This document shows, piece by piece, positions 25,930 through 34,559 of a DNA stretch of 64,000 bases. Origin of the DNA: Salinimicrobium soli (lineage in GTDB: Bacteria > Bacteroidota > Bacteroidia > Flavobacteriales > Flavobacteriaceae); the NCBI RefSeq assembly GCF_048323655.1, contig NZ_JBLUWW010000001.1, positions 124,001 to 188,000 of the forward strand, read 5' to 3'. The notes under the pieces were generated by a model. The model was not told the DNA's origin. It worked only from the letters and a program-made list of their open reading frames with translations, and did not search any database. Position 1 is the stretch's first letter. Each line of letters begins with the position of its first letter. The translations under genes and the position numbers were made by a program.

Positions 25930-26700
25930 TTTACTAGAATTGCCACGAATGCACGAATGATCTTAAAAAAAGCTATTGGCTTTTAGCTGTTTATTGTTCA
26001 TTGATCATTGTTTATTGTTTACTGTTCATTGATTTAAACTGCCACGAATGCACGAATGATCTTAAAAAGCTGTTGGCTTTTAGCCGTTGGCCGTTAGCTG
26101 TTCTTCGCCCGTCTTTGCGAGCCGGTCGAAAGGCCGGCGAAGCAATCGCATGTTCACCGGGACTCCACTCCAGGCACTGTTCCTTTTTTACTTGCCCTTC
26201 ATTTCTTTTGCTTGTCCAAAAGAAACGAAGCAAAGAAAAAGACACCTTTTCCGAGGAATTTTTCCTCCCGCTCCCGCAGGAGAAAAACCAGTCACAAAAC
26301 TTCGCGGAGTCCCGATAAAAATCGGTCCTCCTGAATCTCAAAGTTTTGCTCCTTATTCTACGTAAAAGGAAACTCCACAACTACATCCTGCTATCTTTTA
26401 GTTTTTAAATCATATCAACTTCAATGTTTTGTCATCCCGAACGAAGTGAGGGATCTGTTGATCACAGCATCACCCTAATCGCCACGAATTCACGAATGAT
26501 CTTCTAAAGCTATTGGCTTTTAGCTATTAGCCCTTAGCTGTTCATTGCTTATTGTTCATTGTTCAATGTTCCAGTTGTCACCTCGAGCGGAGTCGAGAGG
26601 TCTCTTGTCTCTTGATTCTTGATTCTTGTCTCTTGATTCTCTAAAAAAACTTGCCCCATATCATATGATAGTTTAAATTAGCTCCCCCTATAAATCAACC
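25930..26700. repeat. Mixed short-repeat region upstream of the CPBP gene
   Basis: No gene supported. Contents: three copies of GCCACGAATNCACGAATGATCTT (near 25942, 26041 and 26482), each followed by (A)GCTNTTGGCTTTTAGC; low-complexity ATTGTTCATTG/TTTATTGTT tracts; a CGTCTTTGCGAGCCGG palindrome (26110-26165); GTCATCCCGAACGAAGTGAG (near 26431); a CACCTCGAGCGGAGTCGAGAGG palindrome (26579-26602); and TCTTGATTCTTG tandem repeats (26604-26642). These are common intergenic repeat types of flavobacteria. Confidence 0.75.
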
Positions 26701-26747
26701 GATTAGCAAAAACAGACCGGAAAACCTGCTTAGACCAACTTTTAAAC

Positions 26748-27479
26748 ATGAAAAGAATTTTCAACAGGCCGGTGGCTCCCCCGGAATACAGCCTGGATCA
26801 AAAGATTGTCCTTGGAAGCGCCCTCTGGTTAGTCCTGAGTATTAACTTCACTCTTAACTACCTCACTCACACGTATTATTCAGGCAATGTGATGGAGATG
26901 GAAAGTCCGGGATTCTGGCTTTTTATGCTCAACAACGTTTTTTTAGCAGGGATCCTGTTCTTCGTTAAAAAAACTATGCGCTGGAAGTGGAGTGACCTGG
27001 GACTGGCCCGGCCCACCCGTTGGTGGAAACCGGTGCTGATGAGCCTGTTGGTTTTTGCCGGGGTGGTACTTTTTGCAAAATTTCTACAACCGCTTATTAT
27101 TGAAACTTTCGGGTCGCACCAGAACATCTCTCACCTCTACACCCTTCGCGGGAATTTACCCCGGCTGATTTCTGCACTTTTTACCATTTGGGTCACTGCT
27201 GCTTTTCTGGAGGAGATCATCTTCAGGGCTTTTGTCATTAATACCCTGGAAGACCTGTTGGGAAAGACCCCGCTTGCCACCTGGACCGCGGTATTGATGA
27301 GCGCCCTCATCTTTGGCGGGATACACGCCTATCAGGGCCTCACCGGAATCCTCACCACCTTTTGTATCGGACTCATCTTTGGAGTTGCCTATATCTTTAA
27401 CAGCCGCAGGCTGTGGCCCATCATCCTGGTACACGGACTCGTAGACAGCATCATGCTAATAAGCATTTACAATAGTTAA
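26748..27479 (+). CDS. CPBP family intramembrane glutamic endopeptidase (CAAX protease-like)
   Basis: 243 residues, six or more membrane helices. Motif 1 is FLEEIIFRAFV (Glu-Glu and Arg), motif 2 is GGIHAYQG and the last conserved His lies in ILVHGLVDS, as in the Rce1/ABI family. Such proteins cleave prenylated or other membrane substrates; substrate unknown. It stands just before the AT-rich defence cassette but its composition matches the host genes. Confidence 0.9.
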   Translation: MKRIFNRPVAPPEYSLDQKIVLGSALWLVLSINFTLNYLTHTYYSGNVMEMESPGFWLFMLNNVFLAGILFFVKKTMRWKWSDLGLARPTRWWKPVLMSLLVFAGVVLFAKFLQPLIIETFGSHQNISHLYTLRGNLPRLISALFTIWVTAAFLEEIIFRAFVINTLEDLLGKTPLATWTAVLMSALIFGGIHAYQGLTGILTTFCIGLIFGVAYIFNSRRLWPIILVHGLVDSIMLISIYNS

Positions 27480-27577
27480 ACCTGTTAGGAAAAGCCTAGT
27501 AATGGAGTAATTATGGACTTTGACTATGAAGGATCTTCTTTTTCTGAAGTATTTTCTTACTTTTATTAAAAACCTCC

Positions 27578-27970
27578 TTGGTGATTCTTGTTACATGTGC
27601 AATAATAGAAAATGAGCAAAAAGTTCTCTGTGCCCAAAGAAGTGAAACCATGCACCTGCCTCTAAAATGGGAATTTCCCGGTGGTAAAGTTAACAAAGGT
27701 GAAGAATTGGAATCCTGTTTAGAAAGAGAAATCAAAGAAGAATTAGGTATCGAAATAAATATAATTGAACGCCTTCCATCTAACAAACATATATATTCAC
27801 AAAGTAAGTCAATTGAACTTATTCCATTTCGCTGTTCCCTACAAACATCTGAAATTGAACTAAAAGAACATCTTAAAATTGAGTGGGTTGCTCTCCATGA
27901 CTTGAATACATTGGACTGGGCAGCAGCTGACATCCCAATTGTTCAATACTACATTCAGAGATATCAATGA
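27578..27970 (+). CDS. NUDIX hydrolase (MutT-like), first gene of the helicase-nuclease cassette
   Basis: 130 residues. A complete Nudix box is present: GGKVNKGEELESCLEREIKEELGI fits Gx5Ex7REUxEExGU. The core VTCAIIENEQKVLCAQRSE and a C-terminal IEWVALHDLNTLDWAAAD are as in MutT/8-oxo-dGTP phosphatases. No ATG is available: the frame starts at TTG 27578 or GTG 27581. Its last codons overlap the helicase start by 4 bp, so the two are translated together. Compared with dedicated housekeeping MutT proteins, the location argues for a role inside a defence operon, perhaps clearing or sensing a modified nucleotide (inference). Confidence 0.85.
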   Translation: MVILVTCAIIENEQKVLCAQRSETMHLPLKWEFPGGKVNKGEELESCLEREIKEELGIEINIIERLPSNKHIYSQSKSIELIPFRCSLQTSEIELKEHLKIEWVALHDLNTLDWAAADIPIVQYYIQRYQ

Positions 27971-30900
27971 TTTTTGAAACCGGCCTTTACGAACAGCTAA
28001 TAAACAAACTCGTCAAGAATAAATTAGAATCAATTGATTCCGAAAAATTTCACATCAGTGAAACTACTTTAGACACAGAGGAAGCTTCTCAATACCTCAG
28101 TCTTTATTTGGCTGAGACAATAAAATTCGCACTCAACGAAGTAAAGGAAAAGGACCGTCCTCTTAAGCAGATTGAGCTTTCAAATAAGATCATTCAGCTC
28201 TTGATTAGAGAACTCGACTGTTTAGAAATGAATGATAATCTATTAGAAACTGAAGGTAAAATTCTGCAAGGCATTTTCTCGAAATTAGATTTTCCTTTTC
28301 CCAATATAGAAGCTAGACTCAAAGAGATCACTCCTTATACACGTTTAAGTCAAAGTGAGTTGTTTACCGGAAATAATGTAGGAATCTCTTTGGAAAGTGA
28401 ATTGAGAAAAGAAATTCTCTCTGCGGACGAAATTTACTGGTTGGTCTCTTTCATTAAATTTTCAGGCATTCGGATATTTCAAAAAGAACTGGAGGAGTTC
28501 ACGGCCAGTGGTAAAAATTTGAAAATTATAACCACTTCCTATATGGGTGCTACAGATGTCAAAGCTGTGGAATATCTTTCGTCTTTACCGAATACCGAAA
28601 TAAAAGTTTCTTACAATTCCGAACACGAACGACTGCATGCTAAAGCTTATTTGTTTTTAAGAAATTCTGGATTCCATACCGGTTATATTGGTTCATCAAA
28701 TCTTTCTCGTTCTGCTCTCACCAATGGTTTAGAATGGAACTTAAAAGTCACCACTCAGGAAATCGGCCATATCATTGACAAATTTCAAAAGACTTTTGAG
28801 ACTTATTGGGAAGATTCTGAATTCGAATTTTACACAAAGGGAAGAGATAGGGAAAAATTGAGTCGTGCTCTTAAAAGGCAAAGTTCCTACAGCACAGCCC
28901 AAAACACCACCTTTTTTGATTTAAAACCATATCCATACCAAGAGGAGATTTTGGCCAAACTACAATCTGAAAGAAAGATTCATAACAGAAATAAAAATCT
29001 CTTGGTAGCAGCTACCGGAACAGGAAAAACAGTTATTTCAGCCTTTGATTTTAAAAGATTTTATTCTCAAAATCCCACCGCAAGGTTTCTCTTTGTTGCT
29101 CACAGAAAGGAAATTTTACAACAGGCACAAGTCACTTTTCAACACGTTTTAAAAAATTCAAATTTTGGTGAGCTCTGGGTAGATGGGAACGAACCCGAAA
29201 GCTATAATCAAATATTTGCTTCCATTCAAACTCTTCATAGCCGTTTAAAGCATTTAAAGTTAGCCTCTGATTTCTTCGACTATATCATTGTTGATGAAGT
29301 ACACCATATTAAAGCAGAAAGTTATCGCCCTATTCTCAAAAGATTCAACCCTAAAATTCTTCTTGGACTGACTGCGACACCTGAAAGAATGGACGGAGGA
29401 GACATAGCGGAAGATTTTCACAATAAAACTGCTGCAGAGATAAGATTGCCCGAAGCTTTGAACCGGAAGCTCTTAAGTCCCTTTCAGTACTTTGCTCTGT
29501 CTGATGCTGTAGATCTTTCCCAGGTAAACTGGAGAAATGGAAGGTATGAAATTAGAGAACTGACCAAACTTTACACCGAAAACGACAGGCGTGTTTCGGA
29601 TATTATCCATAACTGCGAAAAATACCTAACTGATATACACGATGTACAAGCTTTAGGTTTTTGCGTGAGCCAGGAGCACGCCAAATACATGGCTCAAAAA
29701 TTTACAATAGCCGGTTTAAAGGCCGAATATCTGGTAAGTAATAATAGTTCTTCAAGGGATATCCTGCGAAGCCAGCTTCTTCGAAAAGAGATCAATTACC
29801 TATTTGTTGTTGATATTTTCAACGAAGGTGTAGATATTCCAAATATTGATACAGTTCTCTTTCTGCGGCCCACTGAAAGTTTGACTATTTTTCTACAACA
29901 ATTAGGTCGTGGCCTTAGACTTGCCGAAAATAAAGATTGCTTAACTGTGTTAGATTTTGTGGGTAATGCTCGTCCAGAATATGATTTTGAACATAAATTC
30001 AGAGCGCTTGTTGGCAAAACTCATACCTCGATAATTAAAGAAATCGAGGATGAATTCCCCCATTTACCATTAGGTTGTTCAATTGTTTTGGAGAAAAAAG
30101 CTCGGGAAGTCATTTTGAGAAATATAAAAGAAGCCACTGAATTCCGAAGACCCCAACTCCTTCATAAAATTCAAAAGTTCAAGAATCATTCTACGCTACC
30201 GTTGACTTTGACTAACTTCTTAGAATTCCATCATCTTGAACTTCCACAAATCTATAAAAAAGGAAGTTGGAAAAGATTGTGTGCAGATGCAGGCGTTATT
30301 TCCAATTTTGATGAGCCACAAGAGAAAGAATTGACAAGTTGTATGCAGAGGAAGCTCATACAATGTAACTCCCTTTCTTACCTACAATTTATTCAGAAGG
30401 TAATTTCAAATGATATCAACCTGTATTTATTGACAAAAGAGGAAGAAAAAATGCTCCTTATGTTCCATTATGACGTTTGGCAAGAAGCTGGAACAAAACT
30501 CGGATTTTCAGATATTAAAGAGTGTATAACATCACTCAAAAAAAACCCAGTTATGCTAAGCGAAATGCAGGAATTTACCGATCATCTTATAGAAAAGATA
30601 GAATTTATTGAGAAAGATATTGATTTAGGTTTCCCGTTCCCGTTAAAAATTCACAGTAGATATAATCGAGAAGAAATACTGGCTGCCATGGGCATGAGCA
30701 CCTTCAGTAAAAAATCATCTAATCGTGAAGGTGCTGCAAACAACAAAAAATTAAAGGCTGAAGCTTTATTTGTTACGCTCAAGAAAACCGAAAAGGAGTA
30801 TTCTCCCACCACAATGTATGAGGATTATGCTGTCAACAAAAATCTCTTTCATTGGCAATCACAAAACAGTATTTCTCCAGATTCGCCAAAGGGAGAATCC

Positions 30901-31113
30901 TATATAAGGCATAACGACATCGGAAAGAAAATTTTACTCTTCGTAAGAGAACAAAACGTAGATGAATTCGGTTTTACCATGTCATATGTTTTCTTGGGAG
31001 AAGCGCATTTTATAAAATCAAAAGGAGCAAAGCCGATGAGTGTAGAATGGCGTTTAAAAGAACCTATGCCATCTTATATTCTAAAGGAAAGCCAAAAATT
31101 AGCGATAGGTTAG
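27967..31113 (+). CDS. PLD-nuclease / SF2 DEAD-like helicase / DUF3427 fusion protein
   Basis: 1048 residues with several modules. A helical N-terminus (1-110) precedes a phospholipase-D-type domain (about 120-290) with one HxK motif, HAKAYLF (His224, Lys226), and GSSNLSRSAL (Ser243, Asn245). The SF2 helicase follows: Walker A ATGTGKT (349-355), DEVH box (443-446), LTATPERMDG, and motif VI QQLGRGLR (644-651). The C-terminal region from about residue 720 to the end carries the DUF3427 pattern, with FHWQSQNSISPDSPKGESY, ILLFVRE and PMSVEWRLKEPMPSY. The layout is that of a DNA translocase-nuclease with a recognition domain. Base composition is visibly more AT-rich than in the flanking genes, which suggests horizontal transfer. 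The next gene starts 4 bp after its stop codon. Confidence 0.9.
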   Translation: MIFETGLYEQLINKLVKNKLESIDSEKFHISETTLDTEEASQYLSLYLAETIKFALNEVKEKDRPLKQIELSNKIIQLLIRELDCLEMNDNLLETEGKILQGIFSKLDFPFPNIEARLKEITPYTRLSQSELFTGNNVGISLESELRKEILSADEIYWLVSFIKFSGIRIFQKELEEFTASGKNLKIITTSYMGATDVKAVEYLSSLPNTEIKVSYNSEHERLHAKAYLFLRNSGFHTGYIGSSNLSRSALTNGLEWNLKVTTQEIGHIIDKFQKTFETYWEDSEFEFYTKGRDREKLSRALKRQSSYSTAQNTTFFDLKPYPYQEEILAKLQSERKIHNRNKNLLVAATGTGKTVISAFDFKRFYSQNPTARFLFVAHRKEILQQAQVTFQHVLKNSNFGELWVDGNEPESYNQIFASIQTLHSRLKHLKLASDFFDYIIVDEVHHIKAESYRPILKRFNPKILLGLTATPERMDGGDIAEDFHNKTAAEIRLPEALNRKLLSPFQYFALSDAVDLSQVNWRNGRYEIRELTKLYTENDRRVSDIIHNCEKYLTDIHDVQALGFCVSQEHAKYMAQKFTIAGLKAEYLVSNNSSSRDILRSQLLRKEINYLFVVDIFNEGVDIPNIDTVLFLRPTESLTIFLQQLGRGLRLAENKDCLTVLDFVGNARPEYDFEHKFRALVGKTHTSIIKEIEDEFPHLPLGCSIVLEKKAREVILRNIKEATEFRRPQLLHKIQKFKNHSTLPLTLTNFLEFHHLELPQIYKKGSWKRLCADAGVISNFDEPQEKELTSCMQRKLIQCNSLSYLQFIQKVISNDINLYLLTKEEEKMLLMFHYDVWQEAGTKLGFSDIKECITSLKKNPVMLSEMQEFTDHLIEKIEFIEKDIDLGFPFPLKIHSRYNREEILAAMGMSTFSKKSSNREGAANNKKLKAEALFVTLKKTEKEYSPTTMYEDYAVNKNLFHWQSQNSISPDSPKGESYIRHNDIGKKILLFVREQNVDEFGFTMSYVFLGEAHFIKSKGAKPMSVEWRLKEPMPSYILKESQKLAIG

Positions 31114-31117
31114 CTTT

Positions 31118-32098
31118 ATGTCCGAAGAAAAACTTCTTAAGTACTCACACCAACTAAAAAAACTGCGGCGCGGTCCTGTAAAGGGTATGGGCAAGGCTCC
31201 TCACAAACCGATTCTAATTCTGTCAGTTATCCAGTTAATTGCTAAAGGAGAGATCCGTAGTAACAGAGTTTTCATTACCTCCGAATTGATCCTCGCTTTT
31301 AAACAAAATTGGAAGCAATTAGTTGATACAAACCATGTCCCAACATTTTATCTTCCATTTTTTCACTTGAAAAATGAACCGTTTTGGCACTTGGTTACTA
31401 AACCAGGAAGAGAATTAATTCTTACCCGTTCAAATAGTATAAGAAGTTTTAAAAACCTGAGAGAATCTGTTGCCTTTGCCGAAATTGATCGAGATTTATT
31501 TGTCCTTCTTCAGGAAATTTCTAGTCAGTTATGGTTTGAACAACTAATATTAGAAACATATTTTCCACATCAAAAAACTACTTATGCAAGACCTCAAAAA
31601 AGTTACGAAGAAGAGCATATTGAATATGAAATATTAAACGAACCAAAAGAAGCCTATCAAAGGCATATCCAAAGATTAAGAGAAACTCTAGAGGAAGATG
31701 AATATGAAGAGGAGCTTTTCATTCGTGGAGGACTGTTCAAAAAAAATATTCCTAAAATTTACAACTATACCTGCTGTATATCAGGAATGAAAATTGAGTC
31801 CTCTCACAATGTTCAGATGATCGATGCTTGTCATATTCACCCCTTTAGCCTTTCTGGAAATGACCACGTCACTAATGGCATAGCTCTATCTCCAACTCTA
31901 CATCGTGCCTTCGACCGCGGTTTAATTACCATTAATTCCGATTTTATTGTCAGGGTTTCCCCCACTGTAAATGAAGAATATTCGAATTTTACTCTGTCAC
32001 AATTTTCTGGTCATCAAATCTTGTTGCCCCAAAAAGAGGATTGGTATCCTTCCCAAACTTCATTGAGCTGGCATAACAAAGAAATTTTCTTGCTTTGA
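31118..32098 (+). CDS. HNH endonuclease with ScoMcrA-like N-terminal domain
   Basis: 326 residues. The N-terminal 140 residues (MGKAPHKPILILSVIQLI, VFITSELILAFKQNWKQLV, FYLPFFHLKNEPFWHLV) resemble the DNA sulfur-binding domain of ScoMcrA-type type IV restriction enzymes, which read phosphorothioated DNA. The C-terminus is an HNH_2-type nuclease: Cys residues in YTCCISGM, then MIDACHIHPFS (His239), TNGIALS (Asn253) and LHRAFDRG (His262). Together they suggest a modification-dependent restriction nuclease. Whether this copy binds sulfur, methylated or other DNA is not decided by sequence alone. It shares the cassette's AT-rich composition. Confidence 0.85.
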   Translation: MSEEKLLKYSHQLKKLRRGPVKGMGKAPHKPILILSVIQLIAKGEIRSNRVFITSELILAFKQNWKQLVDTNHVPTFYLPFFHLKNEPFWHLVTKPGRELILTRSNSIRSFKNLRESVAFAEIDRDLFVLLQEISSQLWFEQLILETYFPHQKTTYARPQKSYEEEHIEYEILNEPKEAYQRHIQRLRETLEEDEYEEELFIRGGLFKKNIPKIYNYTCCISGMKIESSHNVQMIDACHIHPFSLSGNDHVTNGIALSPTLHRAFDRGLITINSDFIVRVSPTVNEEYSNFTLSQFSGHQILLPQKEDWYPSQTSLSWHNKEIFLL

Positions 32099-32139
32099 CC
32101 ACTCGAATTTCAAGATTATAACCTCAACAATCTAACAAT

Positions 32140-32676
32140 ATGAACCCCCTTCAGGATCTGCTGCAGCAAATACAGGAACAGGAACTTTGGGAACAGGAGC
32201 TGGAGCTCGCCCGCAACGAATACCTCAAGGTGAGCGGCAGCAAAGATACCCGGGTGTATTTTGTCGCTTCGGGCAGCCTGCGGGCCTTTGTGACCGATGA
32301 GGAGGAAGAACATACCATCAGGTTCGCTTATAGCGGAGACTTGGTGGCAGCCCTGGATTCTTTCGTGACCGAAGCTCCTTCCCCGCTTTACATTCAGGCC
32401 ATCAAAAAGTGCAGCCTGAAAGTGCTCTCAAAAAAGGCATTTTTGGAACTCGTTTCCGCCTCTCCTCAAAATATGCAGCACTGGCAAAACCTGCTGCTAC
32501 AACTGGTATATCAGCAAATGGAAAGGGAGCAAGACCTGCTCACCTCCTCGCCGCAAGAAAGATACAGAAGAGTACTGGAGCGCAGTCCGCGGCTGTTCCA
32601 GGAGATTCCGCACCGCTACATCGCCTCTTATTTGCGCATGACCCCCGAGACTTTGTCGCGCATCAAAAAATCTTGA
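32140..32676 (+). CDS. Crp/Fnr family transcriptional regulator
   Basis: 178 residues. A cyclic-nucleotide-binding-type beta roll (VYFVASGSLRAFVTDEEEEHTIRFAYSG split over strands) is followed by the dimer helix and a short HTH (RYIASYLRMTPETLSRIKKS) that ends right after the recognition helix. Ligand residues of true CRP are not obvious, as in most Bacteroidota members. Base composition returns to the host type here, so it is not part of the cassette. The DinB-fold gene follows 56 bp later. Confidence 0.88.
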   Translation: MNPLQDLLQQIQEQELWEQELELARNEYLKVSGSKDTRVYFVASGSLRAFVTDEEEEHTIRFAYSGDLVAALDSFVTEAPSPLYIQAIKKCSLKVLSKKAFLELVSASPQNMQHWQNLLLQLVYQQMEREQDLLTSSPQERYRRVLERSPRLFQEIPHRYIASYLRMTPETLSRIKKS

Positions 32677-32732
32677 TCTCGATCAATGTTTTGAACCTGT
32701 ATTGGAAGGCATCTTTGTAAAAAAACAAAAAG

Positions 32733-33317
32733 ATGAAAACAGCTTCCGAAAACCTGATCACCGACCTCATCGAGCGCACCCGTCAAAATCTGAACCGGGC
32801 ACAGCAGCTCAACAACCTGAGCCTTGAAATCCTCAATCACAAAAGCAGTGCAGACAATTGGAGTGCACTCGAGTGCCTGGAGCACCTCAACTTCTACGGC
32901 GATTTTTACCTGCCCGAAATTGAAAATCGCATCAAAACCGCACATCATTCCGCAGAACCCAATTTTAAAGCGGGTATGCTGGGAGATTATTTCGCCAAGA
33001 TGATGCTGCCGGGAGAGAGTATGAAACCAATGAAGACCATGAAATCGGCCAACTTCAACGGCGGGAAACTGGGAAAGCAAACCCTTGAAAAATTCATTGA
33101 GCAGCAGAAGAAAATGCTTTGGTTATTGGACAGTGCCCGAAGTGTAAGCCTCAACAGAACCAAAACCTCCATCAGCATTGCACCTGTGATCAAACTAAAG
33201 CTGGGAGATACCTTTCGGGTAGTGATCTATCATAACGAAAGGCACCTGCAGCAGGCACAGCGGGCGGTGACCTTTGCGAGATCTGTTACCTACGCTGCTT
33301 TAGAAGAACAGGCTTAG
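32733..33317 (+). CDS. DinB-fold (DinB_2) protein, paralog 1
   Basis: 194 residues. Four-helix DinB/YfiT-like fold with likely metal-ligand histidines in ALECLEHLNFYGDFYLPEI and IYHNERHLQQAQR. This is unrelated to DNA polymerase IV despite the name. Members are thiol-dependent or metal-dependent enzymes of uncertain substrate. Closely similar to the protein encoded at 36560-37126 (shared start MKxAS(D/E)xLIxDLI, CLEHLN and FYLPEI blocks). Confidence 0.88.
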   Translation: MKTASENLITDLIERTRQNLNRAQQLNNLSLEILNHKSSADNWSALECLEHLNFYGDFYLPEIENRIKTAHHSAEPNFKAGMLGDYFAKMMLPGESMKPMKTMKSANFNGGKLGKQTLEKFIEQQKKMLWLLDSARSVSLNRTKTSISIAPVIKLKLGDTFRVVIYHNERHLQQAQRAVTFARSVTYAALEEQA

Positions 33318-33534
33318 AACCTACTTTTTGGAAGGAATGCGAAATAGCGGAATCTATTTCAGGAGTCAAAAATGCCATTTCAGGTGCTTTCTTTCTCACT
33401 TCATCCTAATGCGGTTTTACAACCCGGCTTTCTGTTGTAGTTTCGGTATATACAAGAAAGATTTGTAACACATTAGCAATAAGTTCGTCCTCTTTATACA
33501 GGCCAGAAAAATATCGATCAATCAATCATAAAAA

Positions 33535-33570
33535 AAGCCCTTTCTGAGTATTCAAAAAGGGCTTTTCCTT
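33535..33570 (-). terminator. Terminator of the 33584-34426 gene
   Basis: On the minus strand AAGCCCTTT... pairs with AAAGGGCTT and is followed by TTTTTT, 20 bp after the stop codon. Confidence 0.85.
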
Positions 33571-33583
33571 TAATTTTTTATTC

Positions 33584-34426
33584 TTATTCCCGCCAAACCA
33601 TTCCGCCCATTTCAACCACATATTCCTTGCGTTGGGAATCGTAATCCATGCTGTAAGTGGTGGGGTAATAATAGCCTTCCATCGGATATTTTTGAGGTTG
33701 TGCGAAGGGGAAAGAAGTGCCGTCCGCTTCATTTTCCAGGTAATCCACGGTGATCATAGGTTCCATAAAAATGAATTCGCCGTCATAGGAACCATAAATA
33801 AAGGTGTGAGTGAATTCTTCAAAGGTGGGTGGAAGTTCGGGAGCATTGTGGCTCAACCAGTGTACTCCCATCATTGGCACCAGCTCTGGAGCACCCGGAA
33901 TAAAATAACCTGTGGGAACATAATCTCCGGTTGGAAGGTTTGCAGCCTTCGCCGGATCAGTGATCTGCATCTGTTCCTCGACAGAGATCATGTAAAAATG
34001 CACATCAAAATGACGGGCCCCATAGATATTTTCGGGTTCATGACCATGCGGATTCCAATTCAGGCTTATGTGATCGAATGGCAATCCCGCAGTTTTTTGT
34101 GGTAATTGGAGGCTGAGCACCACAGGCTCATCTGGTAAACTTTCAAAAGACTTTTCAGAAATACGTACCCCTATTGATTGAGGTGTGCCATCCCTGCTCA
34201 TGGTAACAGAACTACGAACAACTCCGCGACCTAATTGTTGTGCAGGACCATAAAATTCACTTGTCTTCTCAGAAAGGTCCATCTGGGCCTTTGACTGCAG
34301 GTCAAGTGCAGGATCGTTCAAAGTATCTACTGCTTCCTTTTCACAAGCAGAAAATACAAAGAGTAAAAAAAGGGGGAGTAGGCAGGAAAAAGATTGGGGC
34401 GGCAAAAGAAATACATGTTTTCTCAT
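33584..34426 (-). CDS. Lipoprotein resembling TTHB210-like/DUF5602 proteins
   Basis: 280 residues with a long signal sequence ending in LFVFSAC (lipobox). The mature protein contains ISLNWNPHGHEPENIY, FDVHFYMIS and MGVHWLSHNAPELPP. These histidine-rich motifs recur in proteins annotated as TTHB210-like; function unknown. Several histidines could bind metal. Envelope-located. Family assignment is from memory of these motifs. Confidence 0.72.
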   Translation of the reverse strand: MRKHVFLLPPQSFSCLLPLFLLFVFSACEKEAVDTLNDPALDLQSKAQMDLSEKTSEFYGPAQQLGRGVVRSSVTMSRDGTPQSIGVRISEKSFESLPDEPVVLSLQLPQKTAGLPFDHISLNWNPHGHEPENIYGARHFDVHFYMISVEEQMQITDPAKAANLPTGDYVPTGYFIPGAPELVPMMGVHWLSHNAPELPPTFEEFTHTFIYGSYDGEFIFMEPMITVDYLENEADGTSFPFAQPQKYPMEGYYYPTTYSMDYDSQRKEYVVEMGGMVWRE

Positions 34427-34510
34427 GACGCTGGTTTTTAGGTTATTAGGACCAAATTTACGCTAAAAACTAATCCGTAAAACGGAAGGATAGTTAAATA
34501 ATAAAAAATA

Positions 34511-34547
34511 AAAATGCCCTTTTAAACAGGTGTCAAAAAGGGCATTT
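34511..34547 (-). terminator. Terminator of the DUF885 paralog gene
   Basis: AAAATGCCCTTTT pairs with AAAAGGGCATTTT around an 11-nt loop; on the minus strand it is followed by TTATTTTTTATT. Confidence 0.85.
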
Positions 34548-34559
34548 TTGAGTGGTAAT

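Noticed and set aside
27512..27568. 18-codon ATG frame just before the NUDIX gene, possible leader peptide
   Set aside because: No hairpin or codon pattern of attenuation is seen; a chance frame is as likely.
32140..32676. Crp-type regulator as part of the defence cassette
   Set aside because: Base composition changes back to the host type, and there is a 41-bp gap with its own leader after the HNH gene.
32733..33317. DNA-damage polymerase assignment because of the name DinB
   Set aside because: The DinB-fold (DinB_2) family is a metal-binding four-helix bundle, unrelated to polymerase IV.
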